A program made the position numbers and the translations under genes. DNA of 64,000 nucleotides from Quercus robur (lineage: Eukaryota > Streptophyta > Magnoliopsida > Fagales > Fagaceae), in contig NC_065542.1 of assembly GCF_932294415.1 (NCBI RefSeq), forward strand, positions 48,759,942-48,823,941, given 5' to 3'. The number at the start of each line of letters is the position of its first letter. The first letter of the stretch is position 1. Shown piece by piece: positions 24,647 through 37,194 of the stretch. The notes beneath the pieces were generated by a model, which saw only the letters and a program-made list of their open reading frames with translations, had not been told where the DNA came from and searched no databases.

Positions 24647-25439
24647 ATATTCAAAGCACCTAGCTAATAAACCCAAACTCAATCCTTGATAGCAATTTGT
24701 ATTTGGCTTTCTTTTCAATGAGGGAGCTGTCAATTCCATGCGTTTTTAATATGGGAAAGAAAAAAACAAAAATCTTTGGATTTTGGGGCTTCAATGCCAA
24801 CAACAACAACAACAACAACAAAAAAGACGAATTTTAGATGGAAGGGAAGGCTACAGTGAGTTAATTGAAAGTAGACCCGAAAATGATGTGAACAAATACC
24901 TACCAGCAGTTAGAATTATGCTAAAATAATTAGTGAATATGCTAAACTTTCTCAAAGAAAGGAGAAAGAAAAACATTTTACTCTACTTCTCTAGAAAGCC
25001 AATTATTTTGAAGGACGTTGTCATTTTGATTTTGGACAAAAAGGAAATGTGAAAATGTAAAAATAAAGTGATATTTCTCTCATGTTAATTACATGAAGGA
25101 ATATTATGCTGATCATGTGATAAATTCATGATTTAATCAATAATCATATATAAATTAAAGAAAATATTTCAATAACATAATAAATAATCGAATAAAAGAA
25201 CATACATATTTTAAATTACATGAAAAATACTCATCATATAGCCCATGCTTTTATTAAAAATAAAATTACTATAATAGATTATAAAATAATTTTAAATAAA
25301 TAATCAATATTATTTTAAATATATTTAAATATTCGAATTAGACCCCTATGTGTTCTAAGAGCTCTAGCTTATTAACCAATTGAATTTTTTTTTTTAGATT
25401 TATACCCAAAGCAAAGGATTTAATAATCAAGTTATGATT

Positions 25440-25900
25440 TGTTCCAAATAGATTATTATGAATTGTTGTCTCAACCACAGTTATTAATCATCAAATTTAA
25501 AGACAATAATAAAAGCAATAAAAAGACACACAAGTTTGGTACTAAAATGGAAAATCAATGAATAATCTCTTCAATGGAAAACCATTTTGGGGATCTAAAC
25601 CCATAGAAAATTCACTAAAAAAATACAATTACAACTACATATCTACAAAACCTTTGCACAAGCAGACTCTATTTTAACCTCAACAAATGCTCCATTTGAC
25701 TTTCTATCGTAATGGCCTAGAGCTTTGGAATTTTTCTACGCAAACTTTTCCAACGACCAATCCCTGATTTAAGGTTTGTACAAAAATCTTATAAATAAAA
25801 CATATCACAAGCTATTTTACCATCAGAACTACATATTTTGCAGTATTACAGCCATCTAAAAACCCTAAAAGAATAAAGAAAGATGTGAATACCTTAAGAG
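25440..25900. mobile_element. Possible copia-LTR-like remnant
   Basis: Phrases such as ATGGAAAACCATTTTGGGGATC, AACCCATAGAAAATTCACTA and ACAATTACAACTAC recall plant copia LTR/leader sequences. No ends or target duplication were identified. This is pattern memory only. Confidence 0.3.
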
Positions 25901-25949
25901 AAAACACACATCTAAAAGCCAAAACGAAAAACTTATAAAATATTAATTT

Positions 25950-27860
25950 TACTGTTAATGTTTTGATGACAATAACTAAATTAATGATTACTACAAAATT
26001 TCAAAATTTTTATATAGAGATCAGATGTCTTAATTTGGTAGAAAATAATATTTTGCATTAGATAGGTTTTAGTCACAACATATGTAAATTTCTATTACTT
26101 TTAGTTAATAGAAACTTATTAAGGATTATGAATGAAACAATTTAAAATTTGAATAATTGGGGGTGGAACCAAAGATAGAACTGTTCAAGTATAGGGTAGG
26201 AGTATTCACATAAGCTCCTGCAAAAATTCATGTATATTTTAACATAAGAACCTACTTTTTTCTATTTTATATATATTCACTTTTCAAAACACCCTACATC
26301 AGAATATCTATTTTACACTATATTTAATGAAAATATAAATTTTCATGATCTTTTTAATTGTTTCTCTTTCTTCACACATAATAACTACCAATCACTCTCT
26401 TCCTTCATCCTCAAAATATTTTAAAAAAGAATAAAAAACTAAATGCAAAATAAATAGTGTCAATGTAAATTAACATAATTACTATAATAACCATGTATTT
26501 TTACACAACTATATATAGACTAATGTAAGTGAATCTTGAGCTTAATTGACTAAAATGTGGTACTTTTCTATTATACAAGCATTAATAATTCCATAATACT
26601 CTCAATTCGCCTATATTGACTTATTTTCTAATTTATTACTAAATAATTAAATTACAAATTAAAAAAATTTATATCTATATTGATTTATTGAGTTAATTTT
26701 TTTTAATTATATATTTGATTATTTTTACTTAATTTTTTTTTTTTACTGGAGTTTATGTATTCTAATTAATTATATGAAATATATGACTCTATTCTTCTTC
26801 TTTTTCAGTTTAAAGTTCTCCAGTCAACTAGGATTATGAGAAAACTGAGCATAATAATGAGTCCCAATAAAATTCAACTCACAAATTAAATACTAAAGTT
26901 TTGGGAAGTTCTTTTTAGTTATATGTGTTAAGAATTCTGTGAGTAAAGAATTTCAACAACATTTTGGTAACGTATATATGCATGGTGCAGGCTCAAACTT
27001 CATTGGAATAAAAGAAAGACAGCTAGCTGTGGAGGTGGTTAGCTATATGTACCAAAAGCTAGGAGACCCCTTGCGAGTAATAGAGAGAGAGAGAGAGAGA
27101 TAATTATATATTTTGGAAGGGCCATATCACCGAACACTTTTTGTTTTTTGATTTTTGGATGTAGAGCAAATTAATAGTATGGAATATAATTCCTTTGTTG
27201 TTTTTTTTTAGGTCAAAGAGTGGAGAATATATATAATTCATCAGATTGATATTAATATAACATTTTTATGACAACGATGACACCATTTTCTCCACCATCT
27301 TCATTATTAGCAACTATTGCCCGTGCCACCACCAAACCTTTACCTCACTAATCACTATCACTTCGTATCAGGCTGCTGCCACTATGGCCACTATCATCAA
27401 CCCATTGATATACACTATACTATAGGCACCGTTGCATCAACCATTTGGTCCTGACCAAGGGGATGGAGGCGAATCTGATAATCATACATGCATAAAGTAA
27501 TAAAAGATAGTTTTAGCTTGTATTTTCATGCATGTTTAGTTCTAAACTAGTTTGGGTTATTAATTATTTCCTTCAACTCACTATGTAAAAGAAAATTTAT
27601 AATACTATCTATGTATTTTTTTTTTTTAAACAAGTCCCATGATTCATTAAAAAATAAAGTTATATAATTAAAACTACACATAAAGACATTTACAATATAC
27701 ACTTTAAACAACAAAATCTTATACTCAACACTTTAATTCAATGTGAATTTGTCATATCCATCCTACCATGTAAATTAATTGACATATTGATATTTAATTA
27801 ACTATGATGTTAATTGCAAAAATTTGAATGATTAAGTGCGCACATCGCATATACTCTAAT

Positions 27861-27908
<48 letters not shown>

Positions 27909-28413
27909 TAGTTCTCCTCTATGGAAAAATTGAACAATGCTATTGAACCATGAGGCTTCTTAGCATATATGAGAATTTAAAGTTAATTCTCCTCATGAAA
28001 GAGTTAGCTGAGCAATGCTATTCATCAACAACAATGCCATTAACGTGCATACCCTAATACTTTATAATGGAAAACTATCCACTTATATAAAATGTCAAAA
28101 TTAGTACACTAATTAATTTGGATATATATTAGATGAAGTAATATAATAAATCTCAAACAAATTAAAGTGTTGATAGAAATAGAACATATATAGCTGATAC
28201 ATAGAGTTACTAAGTAGGTAGTATAGGAAGAACCCTAACAAAACAAAATGAAGAGAGAAAAGGGGTCCCACATTAATCCAAGTGGGAAATGGAACCATGT
28301 GCGATCATATGGTGGTTGGCCCCTATGTTGCCCCACTAGACTTACCTTTCCCCTCCAAAACCTCAAACTGAAAACGAAAGGAAAAGAACCTCTCTAATTC
28401 AATTATTTCTAAT

Positions 28414-28444
<31 letters not shown>

Positions 28445-28560
28445 AAATTAAAAATTAAAAAAAGAAAAGAAAAAAAAAAAAAGCATTGATTCCCTGACCT
28501 CAAGTCTCCTCCCTCTTTTTAACACCTCCCATTTCCAATCTCTTCTTATTCTTCACATTT
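25950..28560. other. AT-rich interval upstream of the IBH1-like gene
   Basis: Contains (GA)n at 27083-27101, the poly(T) at 27859 and an AT repeat at 28420-28441. 28300-28560 is mixed-composition sequence that probably holds the promoter of the IBH1-like gene, but no discrete element can be named. Confidence 0.5.
27859..27904. repeat. Long poly(T) tract
   Basis: A run of about 45 T. No clean flanking duplication was found. Confidence 0.9.
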
Positions 28561-28896
28561 TTTTTCATCCTATATTCCCTAATTAATCTCTCTCTCTCTC
28601 TCTTACAATGTAGATATTGTGTCAGAAAATACATTCCCCTTTTGTCCTCCTGAGTTCTGAGCAAGCGGACCCTTTTGTGTCAGAAGAAAATCCCCATCTC
28701 CAACTATTGTTTTTCTTTGGATCTATCCCTAAAAGGCAACCCTTCTAGACTAGTTGGTTACACGTACAACCATAATATATCTGCATCACCCACACTAGTT
28801 TTCACACATAATATTCTTCACAGAGTGTTTTTAGAGAGACCCTTTTGCCCAATATCAATACCCTTTTGAGTTTTGTACCCTAATCTCTTCCCAACT

Positions 28897-29367
28897 ATGA
28901 ATTCTAAGCGCTTCTCTCCTCCCTCTAGTACAATAAAATCTAGGTTCACCTGCCGCTTCCTTCGAGCCTTCTTGAAAATAAATAGGCAAAGAACTCGTAC
29001 CCCATCTTCCCCCATGGAGATCTGTCAGCGATATCTAAAAGTTAAGCTTGCTGCTGATGTATCCATGGCTTCTGCTGTGGGTCCAAGGAGGGCTTGGAGT
29101 CGTGCTATGCTTGCAAAGATTCGACACGGTGTTCGTGCTGGAAGCACGAGCTCTCTTACCATGAGAAAAAGAAAGATATATCATGGAAAAAAGTCTACAA
29201 AGGAGGTAGGTATTGCTGGCAATGCCAAGATGCTTAGAAAGCTAGTGCCTGGTGGTGAAGCAATGGATACATGCAGCTTGTTAGATGAGACCTTTCATTA
29301 TATAAAGTGCCTCAGCACTCAGGTAAAGGTGATGACAAGAATTGCTGATCAAATTTGCTCTACTTGA
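28897..29367 (+). CDS. Atypical bHLH transcription regulator, IBH1/IBH1-like
   Basis: An intronless 156-residue protein. The start is the first ATG of the frame (28897); the frame is open further upstream but without an ATG. Residues 47-75 (YLKVKLAADVSMASAV...RRAWSRAML) and the C-terminal helix-loop-helix (~110-150: LRKLVPGG, then LLDETFHYIKCL, then QVKVM) match the IBH1 family, whose members have KLVPGG and EETAHYIKCLxxQVKVM in the same places. The basic region lacks the Glu/Arg pattern needed for E-box binding, so family knowledge predicts a non-DNA-binding HLH. Such proteins heterodimerise with activating bHLHs and restrain cell elongation under brassinosteroid and gibberellin control, opposed by PRE/ILI proteins. 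A CT-rich leader lies at 28590-28603, and AATAAA motifs at 29403 and 29442 could direct polyadenylation. IBH1 versus IBH1-like 1 cannot be decided from this sequence alone. Confidence 0.88.
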   Translation: MNSKRFSPPSSTIKSRFTCRFLRAFLKINRQRTRTPSSPMEICQRYLKVKLAADVSMASAVGPRRAWSRAMLAKIRHGVRAGSTSSLTMRKRKIYHGKKSTKEVGIAGNAKMLRKLVPGGEAMDTCSLLDETFHYIKCLSTQVKVMTRIADQICST

Positions 29368-29449
29368 GTTGAGTTGTGATATATTGTCAGATTTTGCGTT
29401 GAAATAAATATGCAACCAAAGAGATCTTACTGTTTGTGAAGAATAAATT

Positions 29450-31980
29450 CCCATCCTAATTAAGGAACACATGGCCTGAGGGATGAACTGTAAATAATTA
29501 AATAGCATTTGTATATGGTTTAATTTCTTTGTTGTGCTTCTTCTCTCTTTTTCCATTAATTATTAGTATTATTTTTCTTGGTAGATGGTATATTAATTTT
29601 TATGTAATGAACTATAATGTGGGGTTAGAAACTGATGGGATTTAATACCACTTGTGGCTGAAAAGCTTGTTTTGATTCTATGCCTTTTTCCTCCGATCCC
29701 ATAACTCTGCCTTTTTTTTCTTAATAATTCAATATAGTTTTCCTTAATTAAGTTTCCCTCTTTGTCTTAATGATTAATCGTAATTTTAAATTAGTATTAG
29801 CATAGTGTTACAAGTATCAAGAGCTATATTAACATGGTTTATTTGATCAAAATAACTTTATAGCAAACTAATTTAAGACTTACAAACAAATTCATTCATT
29901 TAGAAAAGAAAAAGTACTACATAATGGTCCAATTAATACATCATTATGCTCCCTTTCTTCGAAAACCATGACCCATATGTGTTCCCTTTGGTTTTATACT
30001 TTTTAGGGTTGTCATCCAATTGCTTCAAAAGTACACCGGCAAAATGATTTATTTATATACATATGTTAAATGCTTCTGCTTACTCATTCCTAGCTAAAAG
30101 TTTTTTTTTTTTTTTTTCATTTAATTAACTTCGTTAGAGCTTTTTAAAAACCTCGTGTGAGAAAAAAACTTAGCATATTGTTATTGTATTGTTGTAAAAT
30201 GTCTCACAAAAATCAAATATTTTACAATTTTCTTTTAAGCTTGTATAAAACTTAATTAGGCATACATAATAACATGGTAACATGTGAAGCACAATAGGAC
30301 AAATGGTGCATTTAAATATTGCTTATTTTGTTGAAAATAATAAAAAAAAAATTTCCAATTACTGTTCTCACACTAAAAAACATTATTCATATGTCTTGAT
30401 GTATTGTTCATGTCCCATGAACAGTACACCAAGCACTGGTCCAAAAAAAAAAAAAAGCAAAGGTTGAAACACAAAACGTCCAAACATGGACGTGATCCAA
30501 ACACTCACAAAGGGGTACTTAAGCTTTTTGAAGGGTGAGGCTTAAGTTTTTAGAATTAGTATTCTCTTTTTAAATATCCACAAAAGTATAAAATAGTTCA
30601 TAATTATGTTACTAAACTTGCTTTGGACAAAAAAAAAATTGTTATCGGATAGTTAATTATCTGTGAAATTTAAATAAAATTATATTTTTCTTCTCTAGCT
30701 TTTTTGTTTTCCCAACTCCAAATATATATATATATATATATATTTTACTTAAATAAAAAAATAAAAAACACGCTAATTAAGTTCCTAGAAGAAATTAAGA
30801 TATAAATTTTCACAAGACATGAATTTATGCAAATTCTAATTAATAGTTTGAAAAGAACAAAATGAATGCTAGAAAGAAGTCTAAAACAATCGTTTAAAAT
30901 TTATTGATTGATTTTACTTATATGAAGACTATACCTTAAGCCTCACCCACAAATAATAATAAACTTTTAATTAAACCTTGAAATATATAAATCCATTAAA
31001 ACATAATAATATCAAACGAAACTGAGGTTTATTAATGTATAAAAAAAATAAAAAAAAATAAAAAGGTTTATTAATGTAAAGGTGTGGGGTGTGTGAATAA
31101 AGCTCGTAGGTTCAGATTTCATTAATACAAAGAAAAAAAACTTAAGTTCAGATATATCCTGCCAAATACCCTCACAGCCTCACTCCAACTAAATTATATA
31201 ATTAAAGACATAAAAACACTAACTACACAAACAATACTTGGAAGAACATTAACTATAACGTACTTATAGCTAAGAAAATTTTCTCAGGATAAGTTGGTTA
31301 GATTTCTTTCAAATATATCATTTCAATATTTATGAAAGTATCTGAATTTAGTATTTGATTTATGTAGTCAATGTATCTATTTTACATTTTTTTACCAGAT
31401 AAAATGTACAAACATTCAACTAGAAATTATGATCTCAAATATATAATTTTAACCAAATTTTATTAGAAGTTTTACCACAAAATTTGTTAGATTTTAGTAA
31501 CGGTACGTGAATAGGTCAAAAATAATCGAAATGATGTAATAAAAGTAAGATAACTGGGATTTGGGATCATATATCAGAACTCATAAACTTGAAACTTCAT
31601 ATATACCATTAGAGCTTAACAGCATGATGTACGCCTTTATGTTCAGTCTTGTTGTAATATTTTTGTTCTTTTTAACCTACTCAAGTTTTGCCTATATATT
31701 CATATCATCAACATCTGCATTAGATTCCCATGTCGATCAGGACATAATTTGCTTCAAATACATATAAAACAAATATTCCAAAACTACCAATTTTTCATCT
31801 GGTTTATTCTATTCAACCTAAAAAAAAAAATTCTCTGAAAAAATTAAGGTATTTTGGAGAAACTCCTCTAATTGTGTGTATTTGTTTTGTAACATGGAAA
31901 TTTATTGTGGAATAAAGCGGAAGCAACAAAATAAGACAAAGGAAATAACCATATTACAAATATATAAGCTAAACATCATC
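29450..31980. other. Gene-poor AT-rich interval
   Basis: No supported gene. Visible items: a short palindrome GTATTGTTCATG/CATGAACAGTAC at 30400-30428, an AT microsatellite at 30722-30743, and an A/T-rich open frame at 31561 that I do not believe is coding. Confidence 0.6.
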
Positions 31981-32001
31981 TTTTTTTTTTTTTTTTTTTT
32001 T

Positions 32002-32261
32002 GCTTAAAAATGATTCATTAAAACAAACTAAACACGCACAGCTCCCTCAGGATAGAGACTATTACAAAACCTGCCATCCAGGTCTTTCCTAAAGATTTCT
32101 AACACGTCCACAGGCGGACTACTAAAAGCACAATAATCTAATTGAGACGTGGTTTCCATAGTTATGAGTTCTACTCCCCTTACATGGCTGCGATGCAGAA
32201 AGGCAGAGCCCAGACCTAACCTTGCTTGCGTTGCTTGGATTTTGACCTTCTTCTGCTTCAT
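32002..32261 (-). mobile_element. Possible retroposon 3' end with poly(A)
   Basis: On the minus strand an open stretch ending ...DVLEIFRKDLDGRF... is followed by a short tail with TTTTAATGAATCATTTTTAAGC and an A20 run (32001-31982). The AATGAATCAT tail motif recurs next to a poly(A) at about 27630. This suggests a 5'-truncated non-LTR element, but the peptide is not one I can assign. Confidence 0.4.
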
Positions 32262-32772
32262 GCATTCTTGCTTTTCACATGTTCCTCTTATCCTCCTAAT
32301 ACAAAAGGATTCGGGCTTTTATGGGTCAAATATTCACTGCTTGATCAATAGGGTCTTGGGCCCCTTTATTTAATCTTACCCAAGTTGTTCTGCAGCAAAC
32401 CTGTTTTGAGTTTTGTCCTTTTCTCATGGTATTTGGGCTATGCTAGACCCAAATTTACTCTTCTTGAAAGATTGTATCTCACAAAGGTCATCTCTTTGGC
32501 TCTATTCCTATATCATCCTCGAGTCCCATTTATTCTACCGTAAGTTGTTTTCTCTTATATTTATCTCTTAGTCTAAGTGCAAGTTAAGGCTTTTATTTCC
32601 TTTTGTTTTGGGCTTGACCCATTGATCTTTCATACTTACGGCTTTCTTGCTAGGCCCTCAGGCCTTACTTCGTTGGGCTTTTGGACTTTTTGTTGAGCAA
32701 TAAATATGTGAACTCCCCACCAAAAAATAAATAAATAAATAAATATATAGTGAACAAACGGGTATCAACACA

Positions 32773-32834
32773 AATCAAAGAACTTATCAAATCTTTTTTT
32801 TTTTTTTTTTGTTGAATCAAAGAACTTATCAAAT
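32773..32834 (-). mobile_element. Tail-only retroposon insertion with 20-bp target duplication
   Basis: AATCAAAGAACTTATCAAAT at 32773-32792 is repeated exactly at 32815-32834. Between them are only C, T17 and GTTG, i.e. CAAC-A17-G on the minus strand. Confidence 0.85.
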
Positions 32835-33080
32835 TGAAACAAAAGAAAGCAAACTTAAGATGACAAATTCGCAATGACTTATTTGATAAATGCTGGAAAT
32901 TGTTAATTATAGTAAATTTGTCTATTGGGTGTGACATGAAAGTAGAGTCTAAATTAAGAAGAAAACGATGGAGACAATTTGGGAAATATTCATAATAAAA
33001 GAATTGACTTTTTAATTTTAATTAGACTAAATATTTGAAGATGTTGATGCGAATTCTCTAAGTACTCTATTAGTTGTACT

Positions 33081-33898
33081 CAGTGTTATTAAACCTAGCT
33101 AAGCCAGGCCGGTTGGACTAGTAACCTAGTGACACGACACATAGATTAGTCCAGGTCATCAATTGGATTGGATGTGCACAGGACCTAGTCAGAACCTATA
33201 AAACTCAGCGGGTTTTAAGCAAACCGTATGACTTGACTGGATTTTAATAACCCCAACTGGGTTTATGAATTGTGTAAAATTAAATTAATAGGTCCATCCC
33301 ATTGAAATTTTTTACTGTTTCATATGTGATAATATGGTAATTTAAATAAGAGAAAATCCTTAAAAAAAATGTTCTTTTCAATTTCATGTAGCCAATTAGC
33401 ATGTAAGTATAAGTATATCAATATATATTATATAGTTAATGCTTAAACCTTCTTTTCTCTTCTTTTGTTTATGTTTTGTGTTTTATTTGTTTACTGTTTT
33501 AAGTTTAAGCCTCTAACCCTTTTGCTCTTATTTTGTTTATGTAGTTTGAGATTTGCATTTTTATATATACAAAATTTTAAGACATGTAATAATATTTTAT
33601 TTAGTAAAAATTTTGTTGCAATCTTATGACATTCGTTTATTTTGCTTGTGAAATTTTACAGAATTTCTAATGCTATTGCTTGGGAAACCTTGATTTTGAA
33701 TTATAATAGCAAGTTTAATTTTTTTAAAAATTACATATTCATGTTATGATTTCTCAAATTTACTTTTTTATATATTTAATTTTAAAAATCTTTTTTACTT
33801 GACCATGCAGTTCGACTATTGAGACACTAGTTGAACTAGTGACCTAGTGATCCAGGTCATAAACCGAGCTAATGTCTGATCCGGGTTTAATAACTATG
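33081..33898. mobile_element. 818-bp TIR element with 8-bp duplication
   Basis: GTTGTACT at 33073-33080 and 33899-33906. The left end CAGTGTTATTAAACC pairs with the right end (reverse complement) CATAGTTATTAAACCCGG. The subterminal repeats GACTAGTAACCTAGTGAC and GAACTAGTGACCTAGTGATC are also inverted with GGTCAT. An 8-bp duplication fits hAT. No transposase is seen. Confidence 0.75.
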
Positions 33899-34331
33899 GT
33901 TGTACTACTTATGTTTATATTTTCTAGGCAAAAAATCACTTTTAACCCCAATAAATAAGGGGTGCATACGTTTTGGTCCTTAATTTTTCTTCTTTTTCAT
34001 TTCATTCTCTGAATTTTATTATATAGTTTCAATTCCATCCTATCATCATCCACCTCACGAAATCACAATAAATTTATATATATATATATATATATACATA
34101 CTCTTGTAATAATAGAACATATTAATACTGAAATATGTCATTCCAATGGTCTAATAAACAAACCAAAACAATCACTAAAATAAATTAACAACATCATTCT
34201 CACTAATCGCCAAAAAGAAAAAAAAAATGAAAATCTCAAATTTGAAAGTAGAAGACAAATTATGAAGGTTGATGATATAATATTATTGAAACTTTAACAT
34301 GAATAAGCAATAACAATAAGAGATCAAAGTT

Positions 34332-34374
34332 AAAGTACATAACTGGCTTTCAAAAAAAAAAAAAAAAGTACATA
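34332..34374 (+). mobile_element. Probable tail-only retroposon insertion
   Basis: AAAGTACATA at 34332-34341 and 34365-34374 flanks ACTGGCTTTC plus an A run. The related paralogous block near 41740 has no such A run, although it has diverged. Confidence 0.5.
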
Positions 34375-34741
34375 GCTTCCAAAATATAGTTGACAAGTAA
34401 AAGCATTTGCACTGGTAAGCGTATAATAAAAAAATATATCAAATTTACACATTCAAGCCTCAAAATTACCCACATCAATTGAGCTAAATATGTGTAAATT
34501 TTCAAAGTTGTTACAGTAATTGGGTAAATATACACTATTATTATAGCTTTGTATATCATTTTTTTTTCTCTCAACTCTTGTCTCATCAAATTCCTCTCTC
34601 TCTCTCTCTCTCTCTATGAAGATACTAATAAACAAATAAGAAAAATGATTATTTAAATAAGCAGAAAGGATAATCTAGAGTGGGTGTTTTTTAAAAGTGA
34701 TTGTATAAGATAGAAAAAAGTAGATTTTCATACTAATATTT

Positions 34742-35275
34742 TTAACATAATTTGATACGCAAGCTAAAGCAAAAGAAATCTTTGAGATTGATGGAACGGT
34801 TATGGTGGAACCATAGCTTTGGGATAGTGCCGATGCCGATTTTAGGCTCGCCAGATAGTGGAGGCATTGTAACTTTAGGTAATATTCGCCGGATGGTTGA
34901 AGTTGTGGGAATGGGTGGAATTGAGGGCTTTGCCGATATTTGCATTGGCAAAATCGACTTGGGCAACGTTGGTATGAAAGGTATCATGGATTGTGGCTGA
35001 GTTGAGATAGTGGGATTTGGCAATGTGGGTTGTGGCATGGTTGGCAATGTGGGCTGAGGCATGGTTGGGATAGTGGGAATAGTTGGAATTGTGGGATTTG
35101 GTAACTTTGGAATTGAAGGCAAAGATGGCTGGTTTGGCAAAGTGGGTATGATTGGCAAGGTTGGTACAACCGGTTGAGGAAATTGTAGAAGGTGACGAGC
35201 TGCCAAGCTAATATTGATGCTGCAAATGAACATTGTAATGAACAAAGCTAAGATGAAGCACTTGAAAGATGCCAT
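34742..35275 (-). CDS. Secreted proline-rich PELPK-like cell-wall protein (copy A)
   Basis: A single-exon protein of 177 residues. The ATG at 35275 is chosen because MASFKCFILALFI begins a classic hydrophobic signal peptide ending near SLAARHLLQF; the upstream in-frame extension has only TTG. The mature part is Pro/Thr/Ile/Leu-rich with short P-x-(L/I)-P repeats (PTIPTIPTIP, PTMPQPTLP twice), resembling PELPK1-type proteins, whose signal peptide also ends in ARRLL. From that family I infer secretion to the cell wall. A TATATAAG box sits about 70 bp upstream of the ATG (35345-35352), at the same distance as in copy B at 42116. The last ~20 residues (NRSINLKDFFCFS...) are not repetitive and may have been added by drift past an older stop. 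Tandem paralogues lie at 37.2-37.9 kb (broken) and 41.8-42.1 kb. Confidence 0.72.
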   Translation of the reverse strand: MASFKCFILALFITMFICSINISLAARHLLQFPQPVVPTLPIIPTLPNQPSLPSIPKLPNPTIPTIPTIPTMPQPTLPTMPQPTLPNPTISTQPQSMIPFIPTLPKSILPMQISAKPSIPPIPTTSTIRRILPKVTMPPLSGEPKIGIGTIPKLWFHHNRSINLKDFFCFSLRIKLC

Positions 35276-35344
35276 TATTTCTAAGTGCAGGATTGGACCC
35301 AAAATTACAATGTGTCCTATTGCAAAAGATATTTGTGGTTTGAG

Positions 35345-35352
35345 CTTATATA
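35345..35352 (-). promoter_or_regulatory. TATA box of PELPK-like copy A
   Basis: Minus-strand TATATAAG 70 bp upstream of the chosen ATG. The same motif is at nearly the same distance in the paralogue (42187-42194), while the surrounding sequence has diverged more. This supports both the start choice and active promoters. Confidence 0.6.
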
Positions 35353-35898
35353 GTGTTGGGAGGGGTATTTTTATTATTATAAAAATATAACTTACAATCT
35401 ATGTTTTATTTATCGAATATAACTACAGGGTAGAACGTAACAAGTTTTTAAATATGCATTAATTTAAGAACATATTGATATGCAATTGCATTAATTGGTA
35501 TTTTAAAAGCCTAAGAGTTACAAATTTTATACCCTTTTAAATTTATTGGAACTATTAATTTTCTATGTAACTTGCCAACGCACTACGCTTATAAATAGTC
35601 AAGTTCAAGAGAAATTATTAGGTCCATCGAGATGACCATTTTAGCCAAAACCCAGATCTTCTAGAATTTCTAGAATACCATACAACATAGAGTTCTTCGA
35701 ATCTTGACCTTTCATTTTTTTGACCAATAGTTTAGATTATAACATGTCATTAATCCATTAACAAAAATATTAAATAAAGATAACACTTAAGCTATTAAAA
35801 ATAAAAACAAATTTACAAGTCATTTTTTTTTTCAAAAATTTAGAAAATGTAGATGTGAGATCCAAATCACACTGCACAAAGCTTGTCTTTGGTGAGAT

Positions 35899-36075
35899 CA
35901 AGGTTTCAAAAAGCGAACTAGAGGCAAAACCGTTTTTGCCTCCAGTTTAACCCAATTTTGACTTATTTGACCAATTTTCTCTAGTTTTGGGAGTTTTTCC
36001 TTGATCGGACCGGTGCCCAGTTCCTGATTGAACCGGTCAAATCGGTCGATTCGGTCCAATTTCTAAAACCATGGA
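35899..36075. mobile_element. Small MITE with GGTTT(T)AAAA-type ends
   Basis: The left end CAAGGTTTCAAAAAGCG pairs with the right end (reverse complement) CATGGTTTTAGAAATTGG. The core contains ACCGGTCAAATCGGTCG-type motifs typical of short plant DNA elements. Confidence 0.5.
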
Positions 36076-36160
36076 TGATATGACAGTGTCAAATGTGATG
36101 TAGGATGGAGAACTTTGACAGAGACGAACTCTCTACCTTTTATTTAAGGCAAAACCCAGC

Positions 36161-36211
36161 AATGAAATTAAGATTCTTTTTTTTTTTTTAGAATAAATGA
36201 AATCAAGATTC
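36161..36211 (-). mobile_element. Tail-only retroposon insertion with 16-bp target duplication
   Basis: AATGAAATTAAGATTC (36161-36176) and AATGAAATCAAGATTC (36196-36211) flank only a T13 run plus AGAATA. Confidence 0.65.
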
Positions 36212-37088
36212 AATAAATGAAATTAGATAAGTTCAATGCAATGAGATCTCGCATTTGGGTTTGACTTATGGGTTTTCTTTCTAAGTATTTTTTTTAAATT
36301 AAAATAGATTAAAAAAAAAAACTCAAAATACGACATGTTAATTTGTTTGGTTTTAATATTTGATGCGGCGTCATTATATAAGGTTTTTTTTTAGTGGATT
36401 AATGATATGTTATAATCTGAACTATTGATTAAAATATGAAGGTTAAAATTTAAAAAAAAAAAAAAAAAAAAAAATTGTATGTGATAGAGTACCTTAAAAA
36501 TTTTAGAGGATTTTGATCCCCTTCATAAACCTATTAATTTCTCCAAGTTCAGGCAATCTTTTGGTGTATTATTTAATTGGTAATAGTTGTCTGCGTAGAA
36601 TTAAATCCCTTGATGCACACTGCTCTCCACATAAAGGATGAATTTTGATTCTCTAGAAACCACGGCCACTTCTTCAGCAGCCTAAACTATGGCATATCCT
36701 GTTAATAATATTTTATTCTAATTTTAGAATCTACTGAGAGAGAATGAAAAACAAACCAAGGCATACTGAACTCTAAACATATATTTCTTTTCATTTTTTA
36801 ACGTGTGTTTAGATGACAATATTTGAGTATATGAATTTAGATTTGAGTGATTAAAAAGAGTAAAGGATTTGAATTTGAAAAATATACTAATAATTTAAAT
36901 CTTAATATCCTTGAATTTGATGAAACTTCTAAATCTATAGAGTTTTAGAAATTCATAAAATATACTTCAATATTTATAAATTTGAAATTAAGACATATCA
37001 AAATTCTAATCCCAAGTCTTTTGTATGATGACTAGAAAAATTACTAATCCCATCCTTTTAAGAATTAGTACTTCATCCCACCAGTATC

Positions 37089-37089
<1 letters not shown>

Positions 37090-37129
<40 letters not shown>
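37090..37129. repeat. (TA)n microsatellite
   Basis: About 20 TA units, upstream of the PELPK-like pseudogene remnant. Confidence 0.9.
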
Positions 37130-37132
<3 letters not shown>

Positions 37133-37194
37133 CGTGGTTTAAGCACTAATTCTCCTTTGCATTTAACATGCATTACCCCTACCAGCTACCACTG

